This document shows, one piece after another, positions 1 to 6,178 of a stretch of 11,806 nt of DNA. The position numbers and the translations under genes were made by a program. The notes beneath the pieces were generated by a model that saw nothing but the letters and a program-made list of their open reading frames with translations, was not told the DNA's origin and searched no databases. How positions within the stretch are numbered: the stretch's first letter is position 1; each line of letters opens with the position of its first letter. Source of the DNA: Clostridia bacterium (GTDB lineage Bacteria > Bacillota_A > Clostridia > Christensenellales > Aristaeellaceae); the NCBI GenBank assembly GCA_025997215.1, contig BNUH01000089.1:1-11806 (forward strand), read 5' to 3'.

Positions 1-2
1 TG

Positions 3-92
3 GACTCGTTAATCAGTTATCGGGTTCAGCTTTACGATGATCAGGGTATCGACCTGCCTTTTGACCAATTCGTTCTCTCAAATGCTTCTTAA
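3..92 (+). CDS. 3' end of an unidentified gene (partial)
   Basis: An open frame enters from the left edge and ends at TAA (90-92), giving the last 29 residues of a protein (ends FDQFVLSNAS). The segment alternates hydrophobic and polar residues, as in beta strands, but is too short to assign to a family. Its stop codon lies one base from the stop codon of the leftward gene at 94-450, so the two would be convergent. It may be a chance open frame, since only 90 bases are visible; the tidy convergent stops are the main argument for it. Confidence 0.35.
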   Translation, partial: DSLISYRVQLYDDQGIDLPFDQFVLSNAS

Positions 93-93
93 T

Positions 94-450
94 CTATAGT
101 AGAAAATCTTGGCGAGACGGAGTATAATTGTCAAGCACATATTGAGACTTGCGACGTACAGTGGATTTTTTCCACTCCCCAAATTCGGCGTAGGCGGTTA
201 GCCTCTCAGTTAATAGCGTTTTTGTTAAAAAACGATGCTTGCTTTTTATTCCGCAATGGTAATACGTAGTTAGTGCCATTACGTATTCATTAACAATAGC
301 AGGTGAATAATCAGCTTTGTTGTAATAGGTGTGAAGCGTCTCTATTTTTCCAAACACATCACGGGCGGTAAGCAAAGAATCTTCAGAATAACCATACTCC
401 TGCATTTTTCTCTCAATGTATCGTGTCAGCTCAAAAATACTGTTCGACAT
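94..450 (-). CDS. Truncated tyrosine-recombinase-like protein (N-terminal part only)
   Basis: This 118-residue protein has an ATG start with a strong AAGGAGG ribosome binding site 5-6 bases upstream, so it is probably translated. Its layout resembles the N-terminal (core-binding, SAM-like) part of Bacillota site-specific integrases. There is an opening helix (FELTRYIERKMQEYGYSE), then a YSPAIVNEYV-type helix, then a segment with KHRFLTKTLLTERL followed by AEFGEWKK, comparable to the 'isRxRFlxxrr...Lxxyhxtgxxxw' pattern in those proteins. It stops at TAG soon after, and no catalytic domain (R...HxxR...Y) follows in the visible sequence. Base composition is much more AT-rich than the downstream operon, which fits a mobile origin. 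The family call is from pattern memory only. It could be a decayed integrase or a small stand-alone protein. Confidence 0.45.
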   Translation of the reverse strand: MSNSIFELTRYIERKMQEYGYSEDSLLTARDVFGKIETLHTYYNKADYSPAIVNEYVMALTTYYHCGIKSKHRFLTKTLLTERLTAYAEFGEWKKSTVRRKSQYVLDNYTPSRQDFLL

Positions 451-589
451 TCTGCCTCCTTCATCTTGATGAGTCTAGCGTCCCCCGATTCCTTCTTACT
501 ATCCCTATTATCTCGACTTTCAAATCTCATTGCTGTGCTATTTTGAGGTTTTTTACACTCGCTTCCTGATAATGCTTGAATGGAGATAA

Positions 590-745
590 GTGTACCCGTA
601 TGACGACCTACTTGCTGCATTGGTCGTGAATGAAGAGGGCAAACTCGAAAAACTGCCGCTCAACCGCGCCTTGCGGGATGAGAATGGCGAGATTTACGAT
701 ATAGTCTTTGGTACATTCTTTTGTGTAGGCCTATCGGAGGTTACA
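590..745 (+). pseudogene. DUF3846 protein fragment (5'-truncated remnant)
   Basis: From about 590 the frame encodes VYPYDDLLAALVVNEEGK, then LPLNRALRDENGEIYDIV and GTFFCVGLSE. This closely matches the conserved middle and C-terminal part of DUF3846 proteins (YPFxDPVAxxxNEEGKxxGLPLNRALRDEDGExYDIIxGTFFxxGL). DUF3846 proteins are small and of unknown function, and are common on conjugative elements and plasmids of Clostridia. The N-terminal third is missing: an in-frame TAA sits directly before the GTG at 590, and no family-like sequence is readable upstream in any frame. There is no ribosome binding site. Although the frame stays open to 844, similarity stops near 735-745 and the remainder runs through hairpin-forming non-coding sequence. 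I read it as a dead fragment of an element. Confidence 0.65.
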
Positions 746-770
746 ACAAACCCTGTTTCCATTTTGTTGT
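743..770. repeat. Inverted repeat, 8-bp perfect arms
   Basis: ACAACAAA (743-750) and TTTGTTGT (763-770) are perfect inverted arms around a 12-base spacer. It sits directly after the recognisable end of the DUF3846 fragment and ten bases before a second, larger palindrome. No long T-run follows, so it is not a classical terminator. Confidence 0.6.
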
Positions 771-779
771 TGGCATTAG

Positions 780-849
780 GTCTGTCAAGGTCGGGTAGTA
801 TTTTCTTCGGCTGCGGCCTACGAAAATCTCCACCCTACCCTTGACAGAC
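780..849. repeat. 70-bp imperfect palindrome with nested hairpin (MITE-like or element end)
   Basis: The outer arms are GTCTGTCAA (780-788) with TTGACAGAC (841-849), and GGGTAG (793-798) with CTACCC (835-840). They are separated by a four-base bulge (GGTC, 789-792) on the left side only. Inside lies ATTTTC (800-805) with GAAAAT (822-827), capped by GGC (809-811) and GCC (816-818). That makes a long stem-loop with an internal bulge, seen directly in the sequence. It marks the switch from AT-rich element debris to the GC-rich operon. It could be a small palindromic mobile repeat, a bidirectional transcription stop, or a recombination or replication site left from the element. Confidence 0.65.
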
Positions 850-874
850 GCGGGTTGATGGCGTGATGGGTGTG

Positions 875-892
875 AATTCCTGATTCGGAATT
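875..892. repeat. Short inverted repeat upstream of the deoR-type promoter
   Basis: AATTCC (875-880) and GGAATT (887-892) are perfect arms around a six-base spacer, centred about 63 bases before the -35 box at 946. The position would suit an operator for the downstream repressor. A 6-bp palindrome may also arise by chance, so the role is a guess. Confidence 0.3.
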
Positions 893-945
893 GCTGTGAC
901 TACAGGTCGACTGCCTTTGGATATTCATCGGGAAAACGAAAATCG

Positions 946-974
946 TTGACGTCCGGCACTTAAATGGGTAGAAT
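946..974 (+). promoter_or_regulatory. Sigma-A-type promoter for the deoR-alsE-rpiB-metNI gene train
   Basis: TTGACG (-35, 946-951) and TAGAAT (-10, 969-974) are separated by exactly 17 bases. Transcription would begin near 981, leaving an untranslated leader of only about 18 bases that contains the AAGGAG ribosome binding site (986-991) for the ATG at 999. No other promoter this good is visible before 8751 on the plus strand, so it may serve the whole run of genes. Confidence 0.7.
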
Positions 975-998
975 GAATTATGAGTAAGGAGTGATGCG

Positions 999-1766
999 AT
1001 GCTCGCTCTGGAGCGGCGCGGCCAGATACTGACGCGGCTGATGGGCGCGGGCAATGTGCTCGTCGCGGAGCTGAGCCGCGAGTATGGCGTCACTGAGGAG
1101 ACGATCCGGCGCGACCTGGAGCGGCTGGAGCGGGAGGGTTTCGCACGCAGGACGTATGGCGGCGCGGTGCGTTCCGGCAGCGTTCAAGCGGAACTGCCTT
1201 ACCAGATTCGACGTCAAACCCGTGTGGAGAGCAAGCGCGTTATGGCCGCGCTGCTTGCCCGGCGCGTTTCAGACGGCGAAAGTCTTGCGCTGGATGCCAG
1301 CACGAGCGCGCTGTTCGTGGCGCGCGCGCTGATGCCGCGCAAGAAGCTCTCCCTCATCACCAACTCCATGGAGATCCTCACCGAGCTTTCGGGCAAGACG
1401 GACTGGACCATCCTCGCCACGGGCGGCGCGCTCAAGGGCAGCGCGCTGGCGTTCGTGGGTCCGCAGGCCGAGCGGATGGTTGAAGCATTCCATGTGAATT
1501 GGGCCGTCATGTCGTGCAAGGGACTGGACCCGGACTCCGGATTCACGGATACAAATGAGACGGACGCGGCGATTAAGCGCGCGTTTTTAAGGAGCGCCGC
1601 TCATGCGGCGTTCTTGGTGGACTCCAGCAAGTTTGACCATCGGGCGTTCGCGCAGATAGCGCCGCTTTCCGCAGCGTCGTGGATCGTGTCCGACGCGCCG
1701 CCGCCTGAACCATGGCCCAAACGCCTCAACGAACTAGGGATCGAGTTGATATTGCCGCATGAATGA
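999..1766 (+). CDS. DeoR-family transcriptional regulator
   Basis: This 255-residue protein has the standard DeoR length and two-domain layout. Residues 1-57 form the winged helix-turn-helix (VAELSREYGVTEETIRRDLERLE, then the typical GFARRTYGGAV). The rest is the DeoRC effector domain, related to sugar-phosphate isomerases, with recognisable blocks LALDASTSALFVARAL, LITNSMEI, ATGG and FLVDSSKFDH. DeoR regulators usually repress sugar-catabolism genes and are relieved by a phosphorylated sugar; here the likely targets are the coupled epimerase and isomerase genes, and possibly its own promoter. The ATG at 999 has AAGGAG seven bases upstream; the ATG at 994 is out of frame. The gene overlaps the next by eight bases. 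The effector is not predictable from sequence. Confidence 0.92.
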   Translation: MLALERRGQILTRLMGAGNVLVAELSREYGVTEETIRRDLERLEREGFARRTYGGAVRSGSVQAELPYQIRRQTRVESKRVMAALLARRVSDGESLALDASTSALFVARALMPRKKLSLITNSMEILTELSGKTDWTILATGGALKGSALAFVGPQAERMVEAFHVNWAVMSCKGLDPDSGFTDTNETDAAIKRAFLRSAAHAAFLVDSSKFDHRAFAQIAPLSAASWIVSDAPPPEPWPKRLNELGIELILPHE

Positions 1767-2475
1767 CTGTATGAGTTACCCTATGGATAGTGTGAAACTG
1801 GACTGGGCCGCGCCATCCCTCATGTGCCTGGATTTCCTGGATACGCGGGCGCAACTGGAGACCATCGCGCGGCGCGCGGTCTGGGCGCACACGGACGTGA
1901 TGGACGGACGTTTCGCGCCAAACCTCACCCTAACGCCCGACTTGATCCGCGCGTTCCGGCGCGTGACGGATTTGCCGTTGGATGCGCACCTGATGACTGT
2001 CGAGCCAGCGTTATGGATCGAACGCTTTGCCGAGGCCGGAGCAACGGCTATCACGCTGCACCGTGAGACCATCGATAACAACGCGTTCCGATTATTCGAC
2101 AGGATAGAGGCGCTGGGTTGTCTGCCGGGGTTGGCGCTATGCCCTGCGACGACGATCGCCTCCGCGAAGCATCTGCTTTGCCGCGCGCGAATATTGACGA
2201 TTATGACGGTGGATATTGGCTACGCGGGTTCGCCGTTCATACCGCAAATGCTGGCGAAGATTGAGGAAGCGCGCGCGTTCAAGGAGCGGGAAGGCTTGGA
2301 TTTTGTCATACAGATCGACGGCGGATGCGGCAAGCGAACGTTTAAGATGCTGAAAGACGCCGGAGCGGAACGATTTGTGCTGGGCAGCTCACTATTTGGA
2401 CGGGCTGAAGCCGAGGACGGTTTGGACGCGGCGTTTGACGCTATCGCAAGGGAGTATAATGATGAACTCCGTTAA
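1759..2475 (+). CDS. alsE: Ribulose-phosphate 3-epimerase family protein, AlsE-like (allulose-6-phosphate type)
   Basis: This is a TIM-barrel epimerase of 238 residues from the RPE family. The metal and catalytic positions are present: H44 and D46 (HTDVMDG), H77 (LDAHLM) and D187 (IQIDGG). Several stretches resemble E. coli D-allulose-6-phosphate 3-epimerase AlsE more than classical Rpe: PSLMCLDFLD near the N-terminus, ETIDNNAFRL, the MTVDxGxAGxPFIPQML loop, and EREGLDFVIQIDGG. Classical Rpe starts this region with PSILSADF. The loop proline of MTVDPG is replaced by isoleucine (I153). The first ATG (1759) overlaps the regulator's stop and lacks a clear ribosome binding site; ATGs at 1771 and 1783 are alternatives, and the first 16 residues are not conserved. 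Coupling to RpiB supports a role in pentose or allose/allulose phosphate metabolism. The family is certain; the substrate is not. Confidence 0.88.
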   Translation: MNDCMSYPMDSVKLDWAAPSLMCLDFLDTRAQLETIARRAVWAHTDVMDGRFAPNLTLTPDLIRAFRRVTDLPLDAHLMTVEPALWIERFAEAGATAITLHRETIDNNAFRLFDRIEALGCLPGLALCPATTIASAKHLLCRARILTIMTVDIGYAGSPFIPQMLAKIEEARAFKEREGLDFVIQIDGGCGKRTFKMLKDAGAERFVLGSSLFGRAEAEDGLDAAFDAIAREYNDELR

Positions 2476-2923
2476 GCGGATCGCCTTTGCAAGCGATCAC
2501 GCAGGATTCGCATTGAAGTCTGCGCTGATGGAACATGTCGGAACTCGCGACATTGACGCCGTTGATTTCGGAACTTACAGCAAGGAGCGCGTGGATTACA
2601 ACGAATTCGGCGAGTGCGCGTGCCGTTCCGTCATGTCGGGCGATACGGACGCGGCGGTGCTGGTATGCGGCACAGGCATGGGCATGTCGATTATGGCCAA
2701 CAAGATTCGCGGCATCCGCTGCGCTGCGGTCAGCGATCCGTATTCGTCCAGGTTATCCAAGATGCATAATAATTCAAACGCGCTGGCGTTAGGCGAGCGC
2801 GTGGTCGGCGTTGAACTGGCGAAGATGATCGTAGACGAGTGGCTTAACGCCCAGTACGAACCGCGCCATCAACACAGGTTGGACAAAATAAGTGAACTGG
2901 AAGAGCGTGAACGACGCGCATGA
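2462..2923 (+). CDS. rpiB: RpiB/LacAB-family sugar-phosphate isomerase (ribose-5-phosphate isomerase B)
   Basis: The 153-residue product has the full RpiB pattern: SDHAG (11-15), VDYNEFGE in place of the usual DYPDYA, CGTGMGMSIMANK with the catalytic cysteine C69, and HNNSNALALGERVVG with H102. RpiB interconverts ribose 5-phosphate and ribulose 5-phosphate; in E. coli it also isomerises allose 6-phosphate to allulose 6-phosphate, which fits the AlsE-like neighbour. The frame is open from 2375, but family similarity starts here. Tandem ATGs occur at 2459 and 2462; the GGAG at 2451-2454 is four and seven bases away respectively, so I prefer 2462. The gene overlaps the epimerase by 14 bases, and its stop overlaps the metN start (ATGA). 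LacA/LacB-like galactose-6-phosphate isomerase is an alternative but is normally a two-subunit pair. Confidence 0.9.
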   Translation: MNSVKRIAFASDHAGFALKSALMEHVGTRDIDAVDFGTYSKERVDYNEFGECACRSVMSGDTDAAVLVCGTGMGMSIMANKIRGIRCAAVSDPYSSRLSKMHNNSNALALGERVVGVELAKMIVDEWLNAQYEPRHQHRLDKISELEERERRA

Positions 2924-3777
2924 CGGACGAAGTTATTCTGGAATTACGAGGATTGAATAAACGCTTCGGGCAGGGTGAACCCGTGCTCGAGGACGTCAAC
3001 CTCCACATTAACACGGGCGAGATATTCGGGCTGATAGGCAAGTCCGGCGCGGGCAAGAGCACGCTTGCACGGTGTGTGAACTACCTGGAGCAGCCGACAT
3101 CCGGCGAGGTCGTATTCGGCGGGCGTGAGTTGGGCCGCCTGTCACGGTCGGATCTGTACGCCGCGCGCCGATCGATGGGCATGATCTTCCAGCAATTCAA
3201 CCTGCTGATGCAGCGCAGCGTGCTGGGGAATGTGTGCTTCCCCATGGAGATAGCAGGCTGGAAGCGCAAGGCTGCGCACGCCCGCGCCTTGGAGCTGCTG
3301 GAAACGGTCGGCTTATCGGATAAAGCGGATAGTTTCCCCTCGACATTATCCGGCGGACAACGCCAGCGCGTTGCGATTGCGCGCGCCATCGCGCTAAGCC
3401 CGCGCATTCTGCTGTGTGACGAAGCGACCAGCGCGCTAGACCCGGAGACCACGCGCGGGATATTATCATTATTACGCGAACTGAATCAGACGCTGGGTAT
3501 AACTATATTGGTCATAACCCACGAGATGCTGGTTGTCGAGTCGATCTGCCACCGCGTCGCGATATTGGATAACAGTAGGGTTGTTGAGGTAGGCCCGGTG
3601 CGCGAGGTATTCGAACATCCCAAGACCGACGCGGCGAAGGCACTGGTATCCACCGAAGGCCAGACCGACCGCACGCGGCGGCTGCTCAATGCCATCGAAT
3701 CGTACGGGAAACGTCAAGGATTATCAGGACTAAGCGCGGAGGAGTTGCTAACACATGCCGGCATCCCAGTTGACTGA
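2920..3777 (+). CDS. metN: ABC transporter ATP-binding protein, MetN type, lacking the NIL domain
   Basis: This is a cytoplasmic ATPase of 285 residues with all ABC motifs: Walker A GKSGAGKST (40-48), Q-loop FQQFNLL (90-96), signature LSGGQRQR (143-150), Walker B ILLCDEATSALD (163-174) and H-loop histidine H201. The motif wording and the MetI-like partner point to the methionine-uptake MetNI(Q) family. Typical MetN has about 340 residues with a C-terminal NIL domain that binds methionine and shuts the transporter off. Here roughly 60 residues after the nucleotide-binding domain show no NIL-like pattern, so this trans-inhibition is probably absent. The start overlaps the rpiB stop by four bases, and the end overlaps metI by 23. 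No substrate-binding protein (MetQ) is encoded in the window, so methionine as substrate is only a family-level guess. Confidence 0.85.
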   Translation: MTDEVILELRGLNKRFGQGEPVLEDVNLHINTGEIFGLIGKSGAGKSTLARCVNYLEQPTSGEVVFGGRELGRLSRSDLYAARRSMGMIFQQFNLLMQRSVLGNVCFPMEIAGWKRKAAHARALELLETVGLSDKADSFPSTLSGGQRQRVAIARAIALSPRILLCDEATSALDPETTRGILSLLRELNQTLGITILVITHEMLVVESICHRVAILDNSRVVEVGPVREVFEHPKTDAAKALVSTEGQTDRTRRLLNAIESYGKRQGLSGLSAEELLTHAGIPVD

Positions 3778-4414
3778 CCTGCTCTGGAAGGGCATGCGCG
3801 AGACGCTGTACATGACGCTGTGGTCCACGGCGCTGGCATACCTGATAGGCCTGCCGATGGGCGTGCTGCTGGTCGTGACGGATAAGGAAGGTTTGCGCCC
3901 GCTGAAGGGCGTGAACGTCGTGCTGGGGATTATCATTAACCTCGCGCGATCCATTCCGTTCCTGATACTACTGATAGCTGTGATACCGCTGACCCGCGCC
4001 ATCGTGGGTAAGATGGTCGGCTCGACGGCCACCATCGTGCCGCTGACGCTGAGCGCAGCGCCGTTCATCGCGCGCATTGTCGAATCCTCGCTCAAAGAGG
4101 TGGACTCGGGCGTCGTGCAGGCCGCGCGCGCGATGGGCGCGTCGCCCATGCAGATTATCTGGAAGGTGCTGCTGATGGAGGCCAAGCCTTCGCTGCTGCT
4201 GGGCGCGGCTATCGCCATCACAACCATTCTGGGTTACTCGGCCATGGCGGGCATAGTCGGCGGCGGTGGGTTGGGCGACATCGCCATCCGGTATGGGTAT
4301 TACCGTTATCAAACGGATACCATGTTAATCACGGTTGCTTTGCTGGTGGTAGTCGTGCAATTATTCCAGGAGATAGGCGCGCGTGCCGCCAAGCGGATCG
4401 ACAGACGGTTGTGA
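3755..4414 (+). CDS. metI: ABC transporter permease, MetI type
   Basis: The 219-residue integral membrane protein has about five hydrophobic segments (near residues 20-42, 55-80, 93-108, 148-170 and 188-208). It has a coupling (EAA) loop at about 121-147 (AARAMGASPMQIIWKVLL) that docks on the ATPase. Family hallmarks include RSIPFLILLI, TLSAAPFIARIVESSL and a GGGGLGDIAIRYGYYRY end segment, all strongly MetI-like, and the length is typical. The ATG lies inside the end of metN; a GGAGGAG (3738-3744) ten bases upstream can serve it. It forms the channel of a MetNI importer, two copies per complex. The partner lipoprotein MetQ must be elsewhere if the complex imports methionine. Confidence 0.92.
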   Translation: MPASQLTDLLWKGMRETLYMTLWSTALAYLIGLPMGVLLVVTDKEGLRPLKGVNVVLGIIINLARSIPFLILLIAVIPLTRAIVGKMVGSTATIVPLTLSAAPFIARIVESSLKEVDSGVVQAARAMGASPMQIIWKVLLMEAKPSLLLGAAIAITTILGYSAMAGIVGGGGLGDIAIRYGYYRYQTDTMLITVALLVVVVQLFQEIGARAAKRIDRRL

Positions 4415-4465
4415 TCATTGTAACATTATTTTCAAACGACGGTAAACGACAGCTAAGGAGGACGT

Positions 4466-6178
4466 ATGAATTCAAAACAATTATATGAACACTGGCTGAC
4501 CGCGTACCCCGACTACGCAGACGAGCTGAAGGCGTTGGCGGATAAGCCAGCCGAGTTGGAGGATCGATTCTACCGCTCGCTGGAATTCGGCACGGGCGGC
4601 ATGCGCGGCGTGCTGGGCGCCGGAGAGAATCGGATGAACGCGGTGATCGTTCGACGCGTGACGCGTGCGCTGGCCGAGATGATCCGCGAGGAGGATCCGG
4701 ACGCCAAACGGCATGTGGTGATTGCGTTCGACTCGCGGCGCAATTCGGATGTGTTCGCCCGGGAGTCGGCGGCTGTGCTGGCATCGTATGGCGTGCCCGT
4801 AATGCTGTTCGATTCGCTGCGGCCCGTGCCGATGCTGTCATTCGCGGTACGTTATACGAAGGCCGTCGCGGGCATTGAGATCACTGCGAGCCACAACCCG
4901 CTGCAGTATAATGGTTATAAGGTATATTGGTCCGACGGCGCGCAGCTGCCGCCGCATCACGCCGACGAGATCATCAAGCGGCTGAAGGACGACCCATCCT
5001 TCAAACCCATCGCGCTGGACGAGGCGCGCGCGAAAGGCCTCGTAAAACCCGTGCCCGCCGAGGTAGACGACGCCTATGTCAACGAGGTGAAGTCGCTGGC
5101 CATCCAACCCGAACTCTTGAGCGAGCGCGGCCATGAGCTGGCGCTGGCATACACGCCGCTGCATGGCGCTGGGAACATTTGGGTGCGCCGCGTGTTGAAA
5201 GAGGTGGGCGTCACAAATCTGCTGGTTGTATCCGAACAGGAGAAGCCCGACGGCAATTTCCCGACGGTCAAGGTGCCCAACCCGGAGGAGCGCGACACGA
5301 TGAAGCTGGTCGTCGAGCTGGCCAGCAAGAATGGCGCCGACATCGCCTTCGCCACCGACCCGGACAGCGACCGCCTTGGCGTCGCCGCGCGCGAACCCAG
5401 CGGCGAGTACAGGCTGATCACGGGCAACCAGATCGGCTGTCTGTTACTTTATTATATTCTTTCGCAGAAACAGGCGCGCGGTTTGCTGCCCGCCAATGGT
5501 TCTGTCATCACGACGATTGTATCCACATCATTATTCAAGGCTATAGCCGCCGCGTATGGCGTCGAAACCCGCGAATGCCTGACGGGTTTCAAATTCATAG
5601 CGGAGATAATCGAGCAGCTGGAGAATGAAGGGCGGCAATTCCTGTTCGGTTATGAAGAATCCTACGGTTATCTGTCCAACCCGAATGTGCGCGACAAGGA
5701 TGCAGTCAACGCATCGCTGTTGGTGACCGATCTGGCGTTATGGCTGAAGGTTTCCGGCAAGACATTGCTGGGTTTGCTGGATGAAGTGTACGCCAAGTTT
5801 GGATATTACGGCGACTTCTCGCAGTCGGTTCAATTGCCGGGCAAGGATGGCCTGACCAAGATGCGCGAGATGATGGCGAAACTGCGCGCCGAACCGCCCA
5901 AATCATTCGCCGGACGCCGGACCGTGGCAGTGCGCGACTACATCAGCCATGAGCGGACAGATTTAGTCAGCGGCGCGAAGTCGGCGCTGGACTTACCCAC
6001 TTCGGATGTGTTGTACTTTGAATTGGAGAACGATGATTGGTTGTGCGTACGTCCGTCGGGCACGGAGCCGAAGATTAAACTGTACGCGTGCGCGAAGGCG
6101 GATTCGCTGGAAAGCGCTGAAGCGGCGGCCAAATCCGCCGTCGATGCCCTGCGCGTGATAATTACCGAGGAAGCCTGA
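4466..6178 (+). CDS. Phosphoglucomutase/phosphomannomutase (phospho-sugar mutase, alpha-D-phosphohexomutase superfamily)
   Basis: This cytoplasmic enzyme of 570 residues shifts a phosphate between C1 and C6 of hexose phosphates, linking glucose 6-phosphate to glucose 1-phosphate for polysaccharide and cell-envelope precursors. All four active-site loops are visible: the phosphoserine loop TASHNPLQYNGYK with S142, the metal loop DPDSDR (D298, D300, D302), the sugar loop GYEESYGY (395-402), and the phosphate loop RPSGTEPK (529-536). The N-terminal FGTGGMRGVLGAGENRMN is typical of the long Bacillota PgcA-type enzymes, and the length fits. A strong TAAGGAGG (4454-4461) precedes the ATG. It follows metI by 51 bases and overlaps the radical SAM gene by one base (TGATG). 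Preference for glucose or mannose cannot be read from sequence; a phosphopentomutase role is a less likely alternative. Confidence 0.93.
   Translation: MNSKQLYEHWLTAYPDYADELKALADKPAELEDRFYRSLEFGTGGMRGVLGAGENRMNAVIVRRVTRALAEMIREEDPDAKRHVVIAFDSRRNSDVFARESAAVLASYGVPVMLFDSLRPVPMLSFAVRYTKAVAGIEITASHNPLQYNGYKVYWSDGAQLPPHHADEIIKRLKDDPSFKPIALDEARAKGLVKPVPAEVDDAYVNEVKSLAIQPELLSERGHELALAYTPLHGAGNIWVRRVLKEVGVTNLLVVSEQEKPDGNFPTVKVPNPEERDTMKLVVELASKNGADIAFATDPDSDRLGVAAREPSGEYRLITGNQIGCLLLYYILSQKQARGLLPANGSVITTIVSTSLFKAIAAAYGVETRECLTGFKFIAEIIEQLENEGRQFLFGYEESYGYLSNPNVRDKDAVNASLLVTDLALWLKVSGKTLLGLLDEVYAKFGYYGDFSQSVQLPGKDGLTKMREMMAKLRAEPPKSFAGRRTVAVRDYISHERTDLVSGAKSALDLPTSDVLYFELENDDWLCVRPSGTEPKIKLYACAKADSLESAEAAAKSAVDALRVIITEEA

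Noticed and set aside
746..844. C-terminal extension of the DUF3846 frame
   Set aside because: The frame stays open but translates the palindromes; no domain similarity past about residue 50 of the frame.
818..1093. Minus-strand frame upstream of the DeoR-type gene
   Set aside because: It crosses the hairpin, the promoter and the start of a conserved gene, with no recognisable protein features.
2375..2461. Upstream in-frame extension of rpiB starting at 2375
   Set aside because: The added residues lie inside the epimerase gene and have no RpiB similarity; a good ribosome binding site supports the start at 2459/2462.
4329..4841. 170-codon minus-strand frame rich in Arg, Pro, Ala and Ser
   Set aside because: Composition is typical of the antisense of GC-rich genes, and it overlaps metI and the mutase start on the other strand.
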